Origin: Gemmatimonadota bacterium
Lineage (GTDB): Bacteria; JAAXHH01
Direction: 5' to 3'
DNA: 40,620 nt
Assembly: GCA_026706345.1 (NCBI GenBank)
Contig: JAPOYX010000051.1
Location: forward strand, 1 to 40,620
The position numbers were made by a program, and so were the translations under genes. This document shows positions 29,201-38,278 of the stretch, in pieces. The notes below the pieces were generated by a model. That model was not told the DNA's origin and did not search any database. It worked only from the letters and a program-made list of their open reading frames with translations. Position 1 is the first letter of the stretch, and each line of letters starts with the position of its first letter.

Positions 29201-31696
29201 CTAGGTACCGTCCGGATCTGGCATGCTTCGCGTGTAGGCGCAACCTGGCCAACTCGAGCAACCCAGAAACGGGCCGTATTTGCCGTTCCTCAGTTTCAGC
29301 CATCCGTCGCATGCCGGGCACTTTTCGACCTGCTGCCCGCAGTGCTGGCAATGAAAACACGCCCCGGACTTTACGGGCAGCCCATTCCTACAGTAGGGAC
29401 ACGCGGGTTTTTTGTATTCACAATACGGCTGGTGTGAACAGACGTAGAAGGCGTTTCCCGCATTTGAGTTTGTTTGACGAGTGAGACGACCTGTCCTGCA
29501 ATTCGGACACGCAGCACTCCCTTCCAACAGTCGGCCCAAAACCGAAACTTCATAGCCGTCACGCAGAAGTTCCGTGACGAACGACGAAGGCGAGTCGCCA
29601 TCTGCCAGAAGCCAGACACCGTACCTGGCACGAGTCATAGCGACATAGAGTAGACGACGCTCCTCCGCAGCGATGCTGTCGGCACATCGAAACGTCGTTC
29701 CCAGGTCGATGCGCTCTGATTCGCCGAAGCGTTGGTGAAACTCGCCCATGATGGCGATGTCCGAACCGGTAAACCGATAAATTGCCTGCCAATCGTCACC
29801 AACCGCAAACAACTGTGCCGCTTCGGGTTGATCAACCAGCGCTTTAAGGAGTCGCGCCCTTCCCGGTGAGATGTCCTGGAACTCGTCTACGAGGATATAG
29901 CGGTAAGGAGACTGATAGCGTCCGCTTTCCACATAGTCTGAGGCTTTGTTGATCATGTCGTGAAAGTCGATCCGCCCCTCGTCGTCGAGGAATGCCTGAT
30001 ACCGCTCGAATATGGGAAGGAAGACAGAAATGAATGCCTTGACCCTTTGGGCATCGGGAGCTTTTTCGACCCGCCTGGTAAGTTCGGCGGCTGAAAGATG
30101 CGCTCCCTTGTAGTGTTGAATGAAGGTTCCGACTACCCGTGTAAACGGATCGATACGGCCCTGTTCTTCCAAAAGGGAAAACACGTCCTCCTGAGGTAAA
30201 GGGGAAAGCGAAACGCCGTGGGAAGCCAGTTTTTCTTCCAGGTTTGCAGTGAGTTTACCCGTCGCTTTCTCATGACTGAATGTTTCAATAAGTTCGGTTC
30301 CATGTTCAGCGTGCAGTCGCCGTTTCCAGTCTCTCTCCGCATGGTATTGCTTACGGTCTATGAACGGCGGCGTGTCTCCTGAAGCAGATATCGCGAAATG
30401 CTCAATGTACACTTCCGCGTCCGTAAGGTAGAAATCCGGTTGGTATTGCCGTTTTTCAGGCGTCGCCGTGTCGTGCTCATACGGTCTCTCGTATTCGTAC
30501 GGTATCCCCGAGAGATAGAGAAAGTTGGCGATTTCGCATTCCTCGCAGCTCTTTACCAGGTCGCCTTTCATGGAACGGATTTCCTGTGACTGGACGTAAT
30601 CCCAATATTCTCCCATGGTCTCAAAGTCGTGTTGACTTCGATAGGGCGCGAAGTGTTCCCTGAACCAACTGAGCATTGTATCTGAAAAACCGGGGTCGGC
30701 GGTCAAATCAGCTATTATGCCTCTCAAAATGTCAAACAGGGCCTTGTCATCCTCTGCCACACGTGAAAGGGTCGGGCTTCTACCCTCGACTTCTCCCGTG
30801 ATGGATGTCCCCAGACTGTGGAACGTTCGAACCGATACGTCGCGTCCAACACGATCGCCGAGACAGGCTCGAACTCTTTCTTTCATTTCTTGCTGAGCGT
30901 CTCGTGCGAATGCCAGAAGGAGTATTTCGGATGGTTGCCTGTATTCCTTGTGGATCAGCCAGGCAGTCTTGGCCGCTGTGACGGCCGTCTTTCCACTGCC
31001 GGCGGCGGCGACAACCAGATTGCGGTCCTCGTCGACAACGACTGCTCTTCTTTGCTCGTCGGTGAGCGGATTCGTCCCGATCTGGTCGAAGAACGCCTTA
31101 GACCGGGCGAGCTCGTTCTTAACATAGGTCCTGTTGGCTTCCAACCTGCGTTTTTCGGGATCGGCCAGGAAAGTTCTTATATATCGAAATCCGCGGATTG
31201 CAGTACTGTCAGACAAACTGGCGGGCCAGTTGGCCGGGAATCCGGCAACCGCCTCTTTGGCTTCGCTTTCAATATCTGCGAAGAGGCTGCGAGACACATA
31301 CCTGGCAGGGTCCGCGAGTTCCTTCAGGCGCTGGTGGCACGAACTGAGTTTGCCTTCGTGTGAGGAGAGCATCGTTCGCCACCAGTCAATCCATGCGCGC
31401 TCAATTGCATCGGCAAACTCGAATGCCGGACGACGAGACAACCCGGAAATCGTTACGTGTGCTGCGGGAAAGTGGATTCGTATGCTGGTCCAGATCCATC
31501 CGTTCATCAATTCGGTTTTTTCGATTCTTTGAAAGGAGACCTTCGTGGAACTGAACCTGTACCTTAGTGTCAGATCGTCCATCGAGACTATTGCGCCTTT
31601 TGCGTCTCTCGGACAAAGGATCGCAAACACGAACGCGGCAAGTCCCCTACGACCTACCTTTTGGTAAACACTACGGGCAGGATTGGAACCGTTCAT
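29201..31696 (-). CDS. HelD-like SF1 helicase with nuclease insert and zinc ribbons, internally deleted
   Basis: An 831-residue UvrD/helicase IV-like protein. Order: HelD-type N-terminal region (about 1-200), Walker A AAAGSGKTAVTAAK (about 230), motif Ia LLLAFARDA, a PD-(D/E)XK-like insert (CEECEIANFLYLSG, YQPDFYLTDAEVYIEHF, about 383-470), motif II YILVDEFQDIS (about 600), motif III FAVGDDWQAIYRFTGS, and TTFRCADSIA. This runs straight into AEERRLLYVAMTRAR (motif VI). The roughly 130 residues between, with motifs IV and V in E. coli HelD, are absent in frame, so unwinding is probably lost. The C terminus has topoisomerase-type Cys pairs (CPNC, CPYC, CPAC). Start is ATG 31696; GTG 31708 is an alternative. 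AT-richer than its flanks. Confidence 0.85.
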   Translation of the reverse strand: MNGSNPARSVYQKVGRRGLAAFVFAILCPRDAKGAIVSMDDLTLRYRFSSTKVSFQRIEKTELMNGWIWTSIRIHFPAAHVTISGLSRRPAFEFADAIERAWIDWWRTMLSSHEGKLSSCHQRLKELADPARYVSRSLFADIESEAKEAVAGFPANWPASLSDSTAIRGFRYIRTFLADPEKRRLEANRTYVKNELARSKAFFDQIGTNPLTDEQRRAVVVDEDRNLVVAAAGSGKTAVTAAKTAWLIHKEYRQPSEILLLAFARDAQQEMKERVRACLGDRVGRDVSVRTFHSLGTSITGEVEGRSPTLSRVAEDDKALFDILRGIIADLTADPGFSDTMLSWFREHFAPYRSQHDFETMGEYWDYVQSQEIRSMKGDLVKSCEECEIANFLYLSGIPYEYERPYEHDTATPEKRQYQPDFYLTDAEVYIEHFAISASGDTPPFIDRKQYHAERDWKRRLHAEHGTELIETFSHEKATGKLTANLEEKLASHGVSLSPLPQEDVFSLLEEQGRIDPFTRVVGTFIQHYKGAHLSAAELTRRVEKAPDAQRVKAFISVFLPIFERYQAFLDDEGRIDFHDMINKASDYVESGRYQSPYRYILVDEFQDISPGRARLLKALVDQPEAAQLFAVGDDWQAIYRFTGSDIAIMGEFHQRFGESERIDLGTTFRCADSIAAEERRLLYVAMTRARYGVWLLADGDSPSSFVTELLRDGYEVSVLGRLLEGSAACPNCRTGRLTRQTNSNAGNAFYVCSHQPYCEYKKPACPYCRNGLPVKSGACFHCQHCGQQVEKCPACDGWLKLRNGKYGPFLGCSSWPGCAYTRSMPDPDGT

Positions 31697-31831
31697 CTCT
31701 GGTTTCACCCTCTACATTGAGTACTTTTTAAGGTGCCTGCCTATCTGGCCGGATCTGACCAGACGTTCCCGACACGCACAGGTACACTATGCATGGACAA
31801 TCTCGACAGAATGAATACCGCCTGATACGAC

Positions 31832-31857
31832 AAAACCCCGACGGCAGGGTCGTCGAG
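31832..31857 (-). terminator. Intrinsic terminator of tRNA-Asn
   Basis: On the minus strand CTCGACG and CGTCGGG pair (one T-G wobble) around a 7-nt loop, then GTTTTG follows. It lies 45 bp after the tRNA 3' end. Confidence 0.65.
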
Positions 31858-31901
31858 GTCCGGTGTTGTGCGCAACGGCAAGTATGTGCTTACTCCGTTA
31901 A

Positions 31902-31973
31902 CTCCTCGGGTTGGATTCGAACCAACAACCTAGTGGTTAACAGCCACCCGCTCTGCCATTGAGCTACCGAGGA
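31902..31973 (-). tRNA. tRNA-Asn (GTT)
   Basis: A 72-nt cloverleaf. The acceptor TCCTCGG pairs with CCGAGGA and the discriminator is G. The D arm is GCTC/GAGC, the anticodon loop CTGTTAA gives GUU for asparagine, and the T arm is GTTGG-TTCGAAT-CCAAC. The anticodon stem GGTGG/CCACT has one G-T pair at its base. The CCA end is not encoded. Confidence 0.95.
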
Positions 31974-32020
31974 ATACGCCGTTCGTGTAACGCCAGGAAT
32001 GGCGCTTGCAACAGCAACGG

Positions 32021-32049
32021 AATATAGAACGCCGCCGCCGTTGTGTCAA
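32021..32049 (-). promoter_or_regulatory. Sigma-70-type promoter of tRNA-Asn
   Basis: On the minus strand TTGACA (32044-32049) and TATATT (32021-32026) are separated by exactly 17 bp, about 48 bp before the tRNA 5' end. It is the best consensus promoter in the window. Confidence 0.8.
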
Positions 32050-32132
32050 GTTGATTGTAGCGTGCGAGGCGTGCCCGGCGCACACTATAGCGCTCTCCGG
32101 TCACGATGAACGGCAGGATGCCATCCTCACGC

Positions 32133-33296
32133 CTAGCCCGCCGCATCCAAACCGCTTCCGGTTTCCTCGACCACGAGATCCACCACGGCGCGCAGGGCTT
32201 CCTCCTCCGAATCCCCTTCGAGGCGGCGCAGGCGGTAGTGGTCGATCTGCCGGTCCGACCCGGTGCCGTACCGGATGAGGTCCAGGATGTGACGCAGTGC
32301 GTCCTCACAATCCAGGGCCCGCGCGTCGTCTGACAGTTTTTCGACCAGGGCTTCGGCGTACTCGTCGATATCCAGCCGGCCCGATCCCTCCGTGTCGCCC
32401 AGGAAGGCCACCACGCCGTACCGCTGGGCGAGCCAGCAGTTCTCCTTGATCAGTTCCGTCGGCGGCTCCGGTGGAAGCTGCCCTTCCATGTCCAGACGAA
32501 GCAGGTGCCGCACGAGGCATGCGTAAAGCGCGACCACGCCCATGGCGTCGTCCACGGTCTGGCAGATGTCGCAGATGCGCAGCTCCAGCGTGGGGAAGGA
32601 CCGGGAGGGCCGGATATCCCACCAGAGCTCGCTGCTGTCCTGGATGAACTCCATCCTCTGGTAATCTTCGACCAGCTTCTCGAATTCGGCCCAGGAATGG
32701 AGCGGTCCGGGCAGCCCCGTGCGCGGCATGCTGCCGAAGAGGGTCAGGCGGTAGGACTTGAAGCCGGTCTCTCCGCCGCTGCTGAAGGGCGAGGATGCCG
32801 AAAGCGCGTGAAGCAGGGGCAGGTACCGGCGCATGGCCGTCATGACCCGCACCCGGCTGTCGCCGTCGCCGAAACCCGCGTGGATGTGCATGCCGCCCAC
32901 AAGCAGTTCCCGCACGGCCTGCTGGTAGGTCATGGCGAACTGTTCGTAGCGGCGCCCGGCGGTGACGACCTGGCTGTGCCAGGCCGCGAAGGGATGGGTG
33001 GAGGCGGCCAGTACCGCCGCGCCATGTTGGGTGGCCGCGTCGATGACGAGTCGGCGTGTCTCGATCAGGGCCGCGTGAACGTCCGCCACGGACGAGCAGA
33101 CCCGGGTGGTCGTTTCGATCTGGGACCGGAGGAACTCGGCCACGACCTTGTGGTCCCCCCGGTTTTCGTTACAATGCTCGAAGATGCGGGGATCGGGGTC
33201 GGGCAGCAGGTCGCGCGTTGCGGGGTCGACCAGGAAGAACTCTTCCTCGACGCCCAGCGTGATGGCGAGGGGATCTGCGGTGCTGTCTTGTGCCAT
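32133..33296 (-). CDS. ybdK: Carboxylate-amine ligase, YbdK/GCS2 family
   Basis: A 387-residue ATP-dependent ligase related to the glutamate-cysteine ligase type 2 fold. The signature GVEEEFFLVDP (about residues 15-25) and MHIHAGFGD (metal and nucleotide site) are clear, and ELWWDIRPSRSFPTLELRICD is the conserved core, shown here by WWDIRPS and TLELRICD. E. coli YbdK has weak gamma-glutamylcysteine synthetase activity, but the natural substrate is not established, so a glutathione role is only possible. It is a lone gene, followed on the same strand by tRNA-Asn with its own promoter. Confidence 0.9.
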   Translation of the reverse strand: MAQDSTADPLAITLGVEEEFFLVDPATRDLLPDPDPRIFEHCNENRGDHKVVAEFLRSQIETTTRVCSSVADVHAALIETRRLVIDAATQHGAAVLAASTHPFAAWHSQVVTAGRRYEQFAMTYQQAVRELLVGGMHIHAGFGDGDSRVRVMTAMRRYLPLLHALSASSPFSSGGETGFKSYRLTLFGSMPRTGLPGPLHSWAEFEKLVEDYQRMEFIQDSSELWWDIRPSRSFPTLELRICDICQTVDDAMGVVALYACLVRHLLRLDMEGQLPPEPPTELIKENCWLAQRYGVVAFLGDTEGSGRLDIDEYAEALVEKLSDDARALDCEDALRHILDLIRYGTGSDRQIDHYRLRRLEGDSEEEALRAVVDLVVEETGSGLDAAG

Positions 33297-33348
33297 GGTG
33301 CCTCCCGGTCTGGATTCGGGGAGATTTTACATGGCCGGAAAGACAGAG

Positions 33349-33570
33349 TCAACCTGTATTGAGCAGCGCGCTCCTGACCTCGTGCCAGCTTAACGCCCTG
33401 TCCGCGGGATCCTGCAGGCGCTCGACGGCCAGGTTGAGATCACCATAGTCGTCGAGATAACGCTGCAGCGCCTGGCGAACCAGGGCTGACCGGGTAATCT
33501 CGAGTTCCATGGCAACCGCATCCAGTGCTTTAAGGAGGCTGTCCGGAACCTTTGCGGTGATTTTGCTCAT
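33349..33570 (-). CDS. Ribbon-helix-helix antitoxin-like protein, orphan
   Basis: A 73-residue CopG/RHH-type protein: SKITAKVPDSLLKALDAVA is the ribbon plus helix A, and ITRSALVRQALQRYLDD is helix B with the usual S-x-x-V-R-x-A-L pattern. The tail DLNLAVERLQDPADRALSWHEVR resembles the toxin-binding end of RelB/VapB-like antitoxins. Start ATG 33570 matches the family start, although an in-frame ATG at 33654 exists. No toxin gene is adjacent: ybdK lies downstream and the divergent gene pair upstream. It may be an orphan or a stand-alone repressor. Confidence 0.72.
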   Translation of the reverse strand: MSKITAKVPDSLLKALDAVAMELEITRSALVRQALQRYLDDYGDLNLAVERLQDPADRALSWHEVRSALLNTG

Positions 33571-33747
33571 CGGCGGTACTTTAGGATTGAGGATGATTTG
33601 GACGACAGTTAATACAGTTGGTCTGAATCTCTCCGAGTTTCTCGAATTATCCACGAAAATTCCGACTTGATCGCACGCTCTATCAGGTTGACAATTCGTG
33701 ACTTATGGACTAATTTGAATAAACCCACCGGTATGGGAGGTCGATTC

Positions 33748-33942
33748 ATGATTGAGAAGAAAGTACGAAAACGACCCCTGGACGATAAATCCGCCACGAC
33801 GGATGATCTTGCTTTCTGGATGAGTAAAACGCCGGAAGAACGGATCGCCGCGGTCGAACATCTCCGAAACCAGTTCTATGGACATAAAGGCAGACCCCGA
33901 CTTCAGCGCGTTGCTCGCGTTGTTAAACGCTCATCACGTTGA
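33748..33942 (+). CDS. Small protein paired with a nucleotidyltransferase (possible antitoxin)
   Basis: A 64-residue charged protein. The core DDLAFWMSKTPEERIAAVEHLRNQFYG and the tail RLQRVARVVKR (quoted here as AFWMSKTPEERIAAVEHLR and RLQRVARVV) are familiar to me from small proteins encoded directly before DUF-type nucleotidyltransferases. GGGAGG (33735-33740) is 7 nt before ATG 33748, fixing the start. It overlaps the nucleotidyltransferase gene by 65 bp in another frame. By analogy it could be the antitoxin or partner of that enzyme; this is inference from context. Confidence 0.65.
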   Translation: MIEKKVRKRPLDDKSATTDDLAFWMSKTPEERIAAVEHLRNQFYGHKGRPRLQRVARVVKRSSR

Positions 33943-34330
33943 GTACATGATCGTCGGTGGACATGCCCTGGCCTTTCACGGGGCACCTCGGTTCACCGGG
34001 GATCTAGATGTCTATTTCAAAGCGGATGCTGTGAACGCCGAGCGCATGGCTATAGTTATAGATGAATTCGGGTTTGGTGATCTGGGGTTGAACGCGGAGG
34101 ATTTCCTAACAGCCGAATCGGTACTACAATTAGGAGTGCCTCCAGTACGACTGGATTTCTTAAACTCACTGACGGGCGTTTCGTGGAACGAAGCGTACAT
34201 TGGGCGAGTGAGCGGTACATATGGGGATATCCAGGTTCATTACATCGGGCGCGACCAACTCATCAAGAACAAACGGGCAATAGGTCGACCGAGGGATCTG
34301 GCGGACCTGGAGATGCTTGAAGGGGCCTGA
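33878..34330 (+). CDS. Nucleotidyltransferase-fold protein (possible toxin, MNT/AbiEii-like)
   Basis: A 150-residue DNA polymerase beta-type nucleotidyltransferase. Motifs: GGH at residues 27-29 in YMIVGGHALAFHG (GGS/T in classical members), Asp42-x-Asp44 in FTGDLDVYF, and the third acid Asp93 in VRLDFLNS. It is the short, single-domain type found in toxin-antitoxin-like pairs, which may modify tRNA or protein with nucleotides. The start has no ribosome site and lies 65 bp inside the upstream gene, so translation is probably coupled. The length of the overlap is unusual. Activity is unproven. Confidence 0.8.
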   Translation: MDIKADPDFSALLALLNAHHVEYMIVGGHALAFHGAPRFTGDLDVYFKADAVNAERMAIVIDEFGFGDLGLNAEDFLTAESVLQLGVPPVRLDFLNSLTGVSWNEAYIGRVSGTYGDIQVHYIGRDQLIKNKRAIGRPRDLADLEMLEGA

Positions 34331-34376
34331 AGTGGTCCCATAGGCGTGGTGAAACGATCCAAAAAAGGACACACCC

Positions 34377-34928
34377 ATGCGACCTGTACTCTTACTTCTG
34401 CTGGTTTCCTGTCTATTCACCGGCAAAGCGAACGCCCAGGTTTCTCTTGAAATCCAGGGGCATTCATCCTTTGCGTTGGAAGACCTGGGTTTTCTGGTGG
34501 ACGGAACGGGATTCGGCGGACTCGTAGCAGTGGTCTATCCTGTCACGTCTTCGGATATGCTCGACTTGGTCGGCAAGGCCGGTTTCAATCACTATGGTAC
34601 CCGCAAAGGAGAACTCCTCATCGAGGGCGATATCGTGATTGACATCGATTCGGCATATCAGGGTATTCCAATCTTCGGAGGCGTCCGGCTGTATTACGGC
34701 GAGTCCAGGTTTTTTTATATCGAAGGACTTCTGGGTGTGGAAATCAAAAGGCGGGAAGGCTTTGACAATTACGACCTGATGGTCAAAAGTTACTCTACAG
34801 ATCCCCTTGCATCTTTCGGGGTCGGTATCAACGCCTGGCGGGATTTCACTCTTGTCGCATCCTTTGGCATGAGTAACGATCTGTGGAGGTATGTGAATTT
34901 AGGCGTTTCGTATCGTTTCGGGGGATGA
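34377..34928 (+). CDS. Exported beta-barrel-like protein of unknown function
   Basis: A 183-residue protein with a Sec signal peptide (MRPVLLLLLVSCLFTGKANA, cleavage after ANA). The mature part alternates aromatic and glycine residues as amphipathic strands (GGLVAVVYPV, FGGVRLYYGESRFFYIEGLLGVEI, ASFGVGINAWRDFTLVASFGM, quoted partly) and ends in VNLGVSYRFGG. The last strand VSYRF resembles a barrel-closing outer-membrane signature. It is short for a porin and could be an 8-stranded OmpA/W-like barrel. AAGGA lies 8 nt upstream. The stop codon is inside an 18-bp repeat. Confidence 0.65.
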   Translation: MRPVLLLLLVSCLFTGKANAQVSLEIQGHSSFALEDLGFLVDGTGFGGLVAVVYPVTSSDMLDLVGKAGFNHYGTRKGELLIEGDIVIDIDSAYQGIPIFGGVRLYYGESRFFYIEGLLGVEIKRREGFDNYDLMVKSYSTDPLASFGVGINAWRDFTLVASFGMSNDLWRYVNLGVSYRFGG

Positions 34929-34959
34929 TCGATACAGGAGGGATGATCGATACAGGGAG
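34924..34959. repeat. 18-bp tandem duplication at the barrel-protein stop
   Basis: GATGATCGATACAGG-A/G-GG-type units at 34924-34941 and 34942-34959. The TGA at 34926-34928 is inside unit 1 and copied in unit 2. Weaker GATCGATC-like copies follow to about 34990. Confidence 0.85.
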
Positions 34960-35012
34960 ATGATTGATCGCCAGTTTGGGGATCGATCACCAGATTTCAC
35001 GGGGCAAATAAA

Positions 35013-35043
35013 AAACGCGGGACTCACATCGAGCCCCGCGTTT
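35013..35043. terminator. Bidirectional terminator between the barrel gene and dnaK
   Basis: AAACGCGGG and CCCGCGTTT form a perfect 9-bp stem around a 13-nt loop. On the minus strand it ends in TTTTTTATTT, a strong terminator for dnaK; on the plus strand TTTCTCTTT serves the barrel gene. Confidence 0.9.
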
Positions 35044-35153
35044 CTCTTTAAGGGATTAAGAAGCGGCGCGGACAACAGATGCTCCGGCACCTATAGCGCC
35101 GAAACCATCGGCGCTGACCCGTTCGTCTCTAGCCGCCCGCGCCTTTTCCTCCC

Positions 35154-37127
<1,974 letters not shown>

Positions 37128-37167
37128 GAGTTGTTGCTCCTGAGAATAACTGCCTTTGAATGAATAT

Positions 37168-37187
37168 GAACTGAAAAGAACTGAAAC
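37168..37187. repeat. 10-bp direct repeat in the dnaK leader
   Basis: GAACTGAAAA and GAACTGAAAC are adjacent (37168 and 37178) between the dnaK promoter and ribosome site. Confidence 0.6.
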
Positions 37188-37198
37188 TGAATAGACGG

Positions 37199-37226
37199 AT
37201 CGTACTCGACCCATGTAAAAAGTCAA
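37199..37226 (-). promoter_or_regulatory. Promoter of dnaK
   Basis: On the minus strand TTGACT (37221-37226) and TACGAT (37199-37204) are 16 bp apart, about 72 bp before the ATG. No CIRCE-like TTAGCACTC-N9-GAGTGCTAA element is seen. Confidence 0.5.
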
Positions 37227-37376
37227 GCCCGGCCAGTCCGATGAACAGGCGGGCCGCGCATGACCAAGAAGAGGTCAAGTCCGACCAACCCGATAAAAGG
37301 CGGCCGCGCATGACCCGCAAAGAGATCAAGTCCGGCCGGCCCGCGTGAGAAACGGGACAAGCCCGCCCCTGCGTAG
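37222..37376. repeat. 51/52-bp tandem repeat upstream of dnaK
   Basis: Two good copies start with GTCAAG at 37222 and 37274, sharing GGCCGCGCATGACC near their ends. A diverged third starts at 37325. The first copy includes the dnaK -35 hexamer. This array, with the leader, makes up most of the 338-bp gap between hsp20 and dnaK, where no gene is seen. Confidence 0.8.
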
Positions 37377-37466
37377 AGGCGAGCTCTGCCCGCTCCGGTG
37401 ACGAGGGGGGCGGCGGCTTCGTCCCGGCCCGGTAAGGCGGGGACTCGTCCGCTCCCGGCCGCGGCC

Positions 37467-37889
37467 TCAGGCCACTGTGATCGGAATCTGCCTGGGCTGC
37501 GCGTCTTTCGACTTCCGCAGCGTGATCGTCATGACGCCGTCCTTGTACGTCGCGTCGATCGAATCGGTATCCACCGCGTCCGGCACCGGGAAAGCGTGCT
37601 CGAACTTGCCGGCGGCCTGCCGCTCCGCGTCGCCGTTGAGACCGAAGGGACTCTTGCGCTCGCCGCTCACGGTCAGCACGCCCTTCTCCAGGTTGATCGA
37701 CACGTCCTCCGGAGCCACGCCCGGCAGGTCCACCGCGACCAGGAAGGCGTCCTCGGTTTCGTGCGTGTCCACGCGGGTCGACCAGCGGGCCGCGAAACCG
37801 GGCCGGAACGGGAAATGCTGGAACATGCCGTCCAGTTCGGTCTGCAGGTTACGCAGGTTCGGCAGCGGGAACATGGTTGTCGCTCTCAT
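37467..37889 (-). CDS. Small heat-shock protein, Hsp20/IbpA family
   Basis: A 140-residue ATP-independent holdase. The alpha-crystallin domain spans about residues 40-138 (VDTHETEDAFLVAVDLPGVAPEDVSINLE, core LVAVDLPGVAPEDVSI, then GVLTVSGERK and ATYKDGVMTITLRKS). The C-terminal tail has IPI (QIPITVA), the I-x-I anchor used in oligomer assembly. AAGGAGGAG lies just upstream of ATG 37889. A sigma-54-like promoter is 143 bp upstream. The chromosomal order hsp20-dnaK on the minus strand and rpoD divergent makes a stress/transcription cluster. Confidence 0.95.
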   Translation of the reverse strand: MRATTMFPLPNLRNLQTELDGMFQHFPFRPGFAARWSTRVDTHETEDAFLVAVDLPGVAPEDVSINLEKGVLTVSGERKSPFGLNGDAERQAAGKFEHAFPVPDAVDTDSIDATYKDGVMTITLRKSKDAQPRQIPITVA

Positions 37890-38031
37890 GATGCTCCTCC
37901 TTTGAAAGGTACACGGTAAAACACTTTGAAAACTCTTTGTCCTCTTTCGGAACCGAATGGCCTTCGCCGGCGTACATTAGTTAAGCAACACAGGCGATGC
38001 GACTGAACCGGCATCCTGAAGTATAAATATC

Positions 38032-38047
38032 GCAAAGAGCGTGCCAA
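38032..38047 (-). promoter_or_regulatory. Sigma-54-like promoter facing hsp20
   Basis: On the minus strand TTGGCAC-N5-TTGC matches the sigma-54 -24/-12 consensus TGGCAC-N5-TTGC exactly. It lies 143 bp before the hsp20 ATG. The spacing between the two boxes is correct, but one site by pattern alone can occur by chance. Confidence 0.45.
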
Positions 38048-38175
38048 TTTGAAGAAATGCATCCGCTGAAATGTAGAAAAAGAAGCTAACCTGTTGAATT
38101 GAAGACGGTTAGAGCAAAAGTGAGGAAATGCGAGAAAAAACCGGGAAATTCGACTACATGAGTAAGACCACATGC

Positions 38176-38214
38176 GATATGCCAAATTGGCAGAATATGA
38201 CAAAATGGCATATC
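38176..38214. repeat. Nested inverted repeats upstream of rpoD
   Basis: GATATGCCA (38176-38184) and TGGCATATC (38206-38214) are perfect inverted arms around 21 nt. Inside is TGCCAAATTGGCA (38180-38192), a palindrome of its own. TTGGCA (38187) and CATATC (38209) could double as weak -35/-10 boxes 16 bp apart, so this may be an operator or a structured leader for rpoD. Confidence 0.6.
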
Positions 38215-38278
38215 ACGGCTGCCAACAGGGTTGCCGACAGGATATACGCACGAAGGGCTGGCAGGGAGGTGATACCCT

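Larger units (their letters stand above)
37890..38278. other. 389-bp divergent control region hsp20 / rpoD
   Basis: Gene-free and AT-richer than its flanks. It holds the sigma-54-like element facing hsp20 and a nested inverted repeat facing rpoD, described separately. No other structure stands out. Confidence 0.7.

Noticed and set aside
31902-31973. tRNA-Asn as the attachment site of an integrated element
   Set aside because: The AT-rich helicase lies on its 3' side, but no integrase and no copy of the tRNA 3' end were found in the window.
37128-37230. CIRCE/HrcA site before dnaK
   Set aside because: No TTAGCACTC-N9-GAGTGCTAA-like inverted repeat could be found in the leader.
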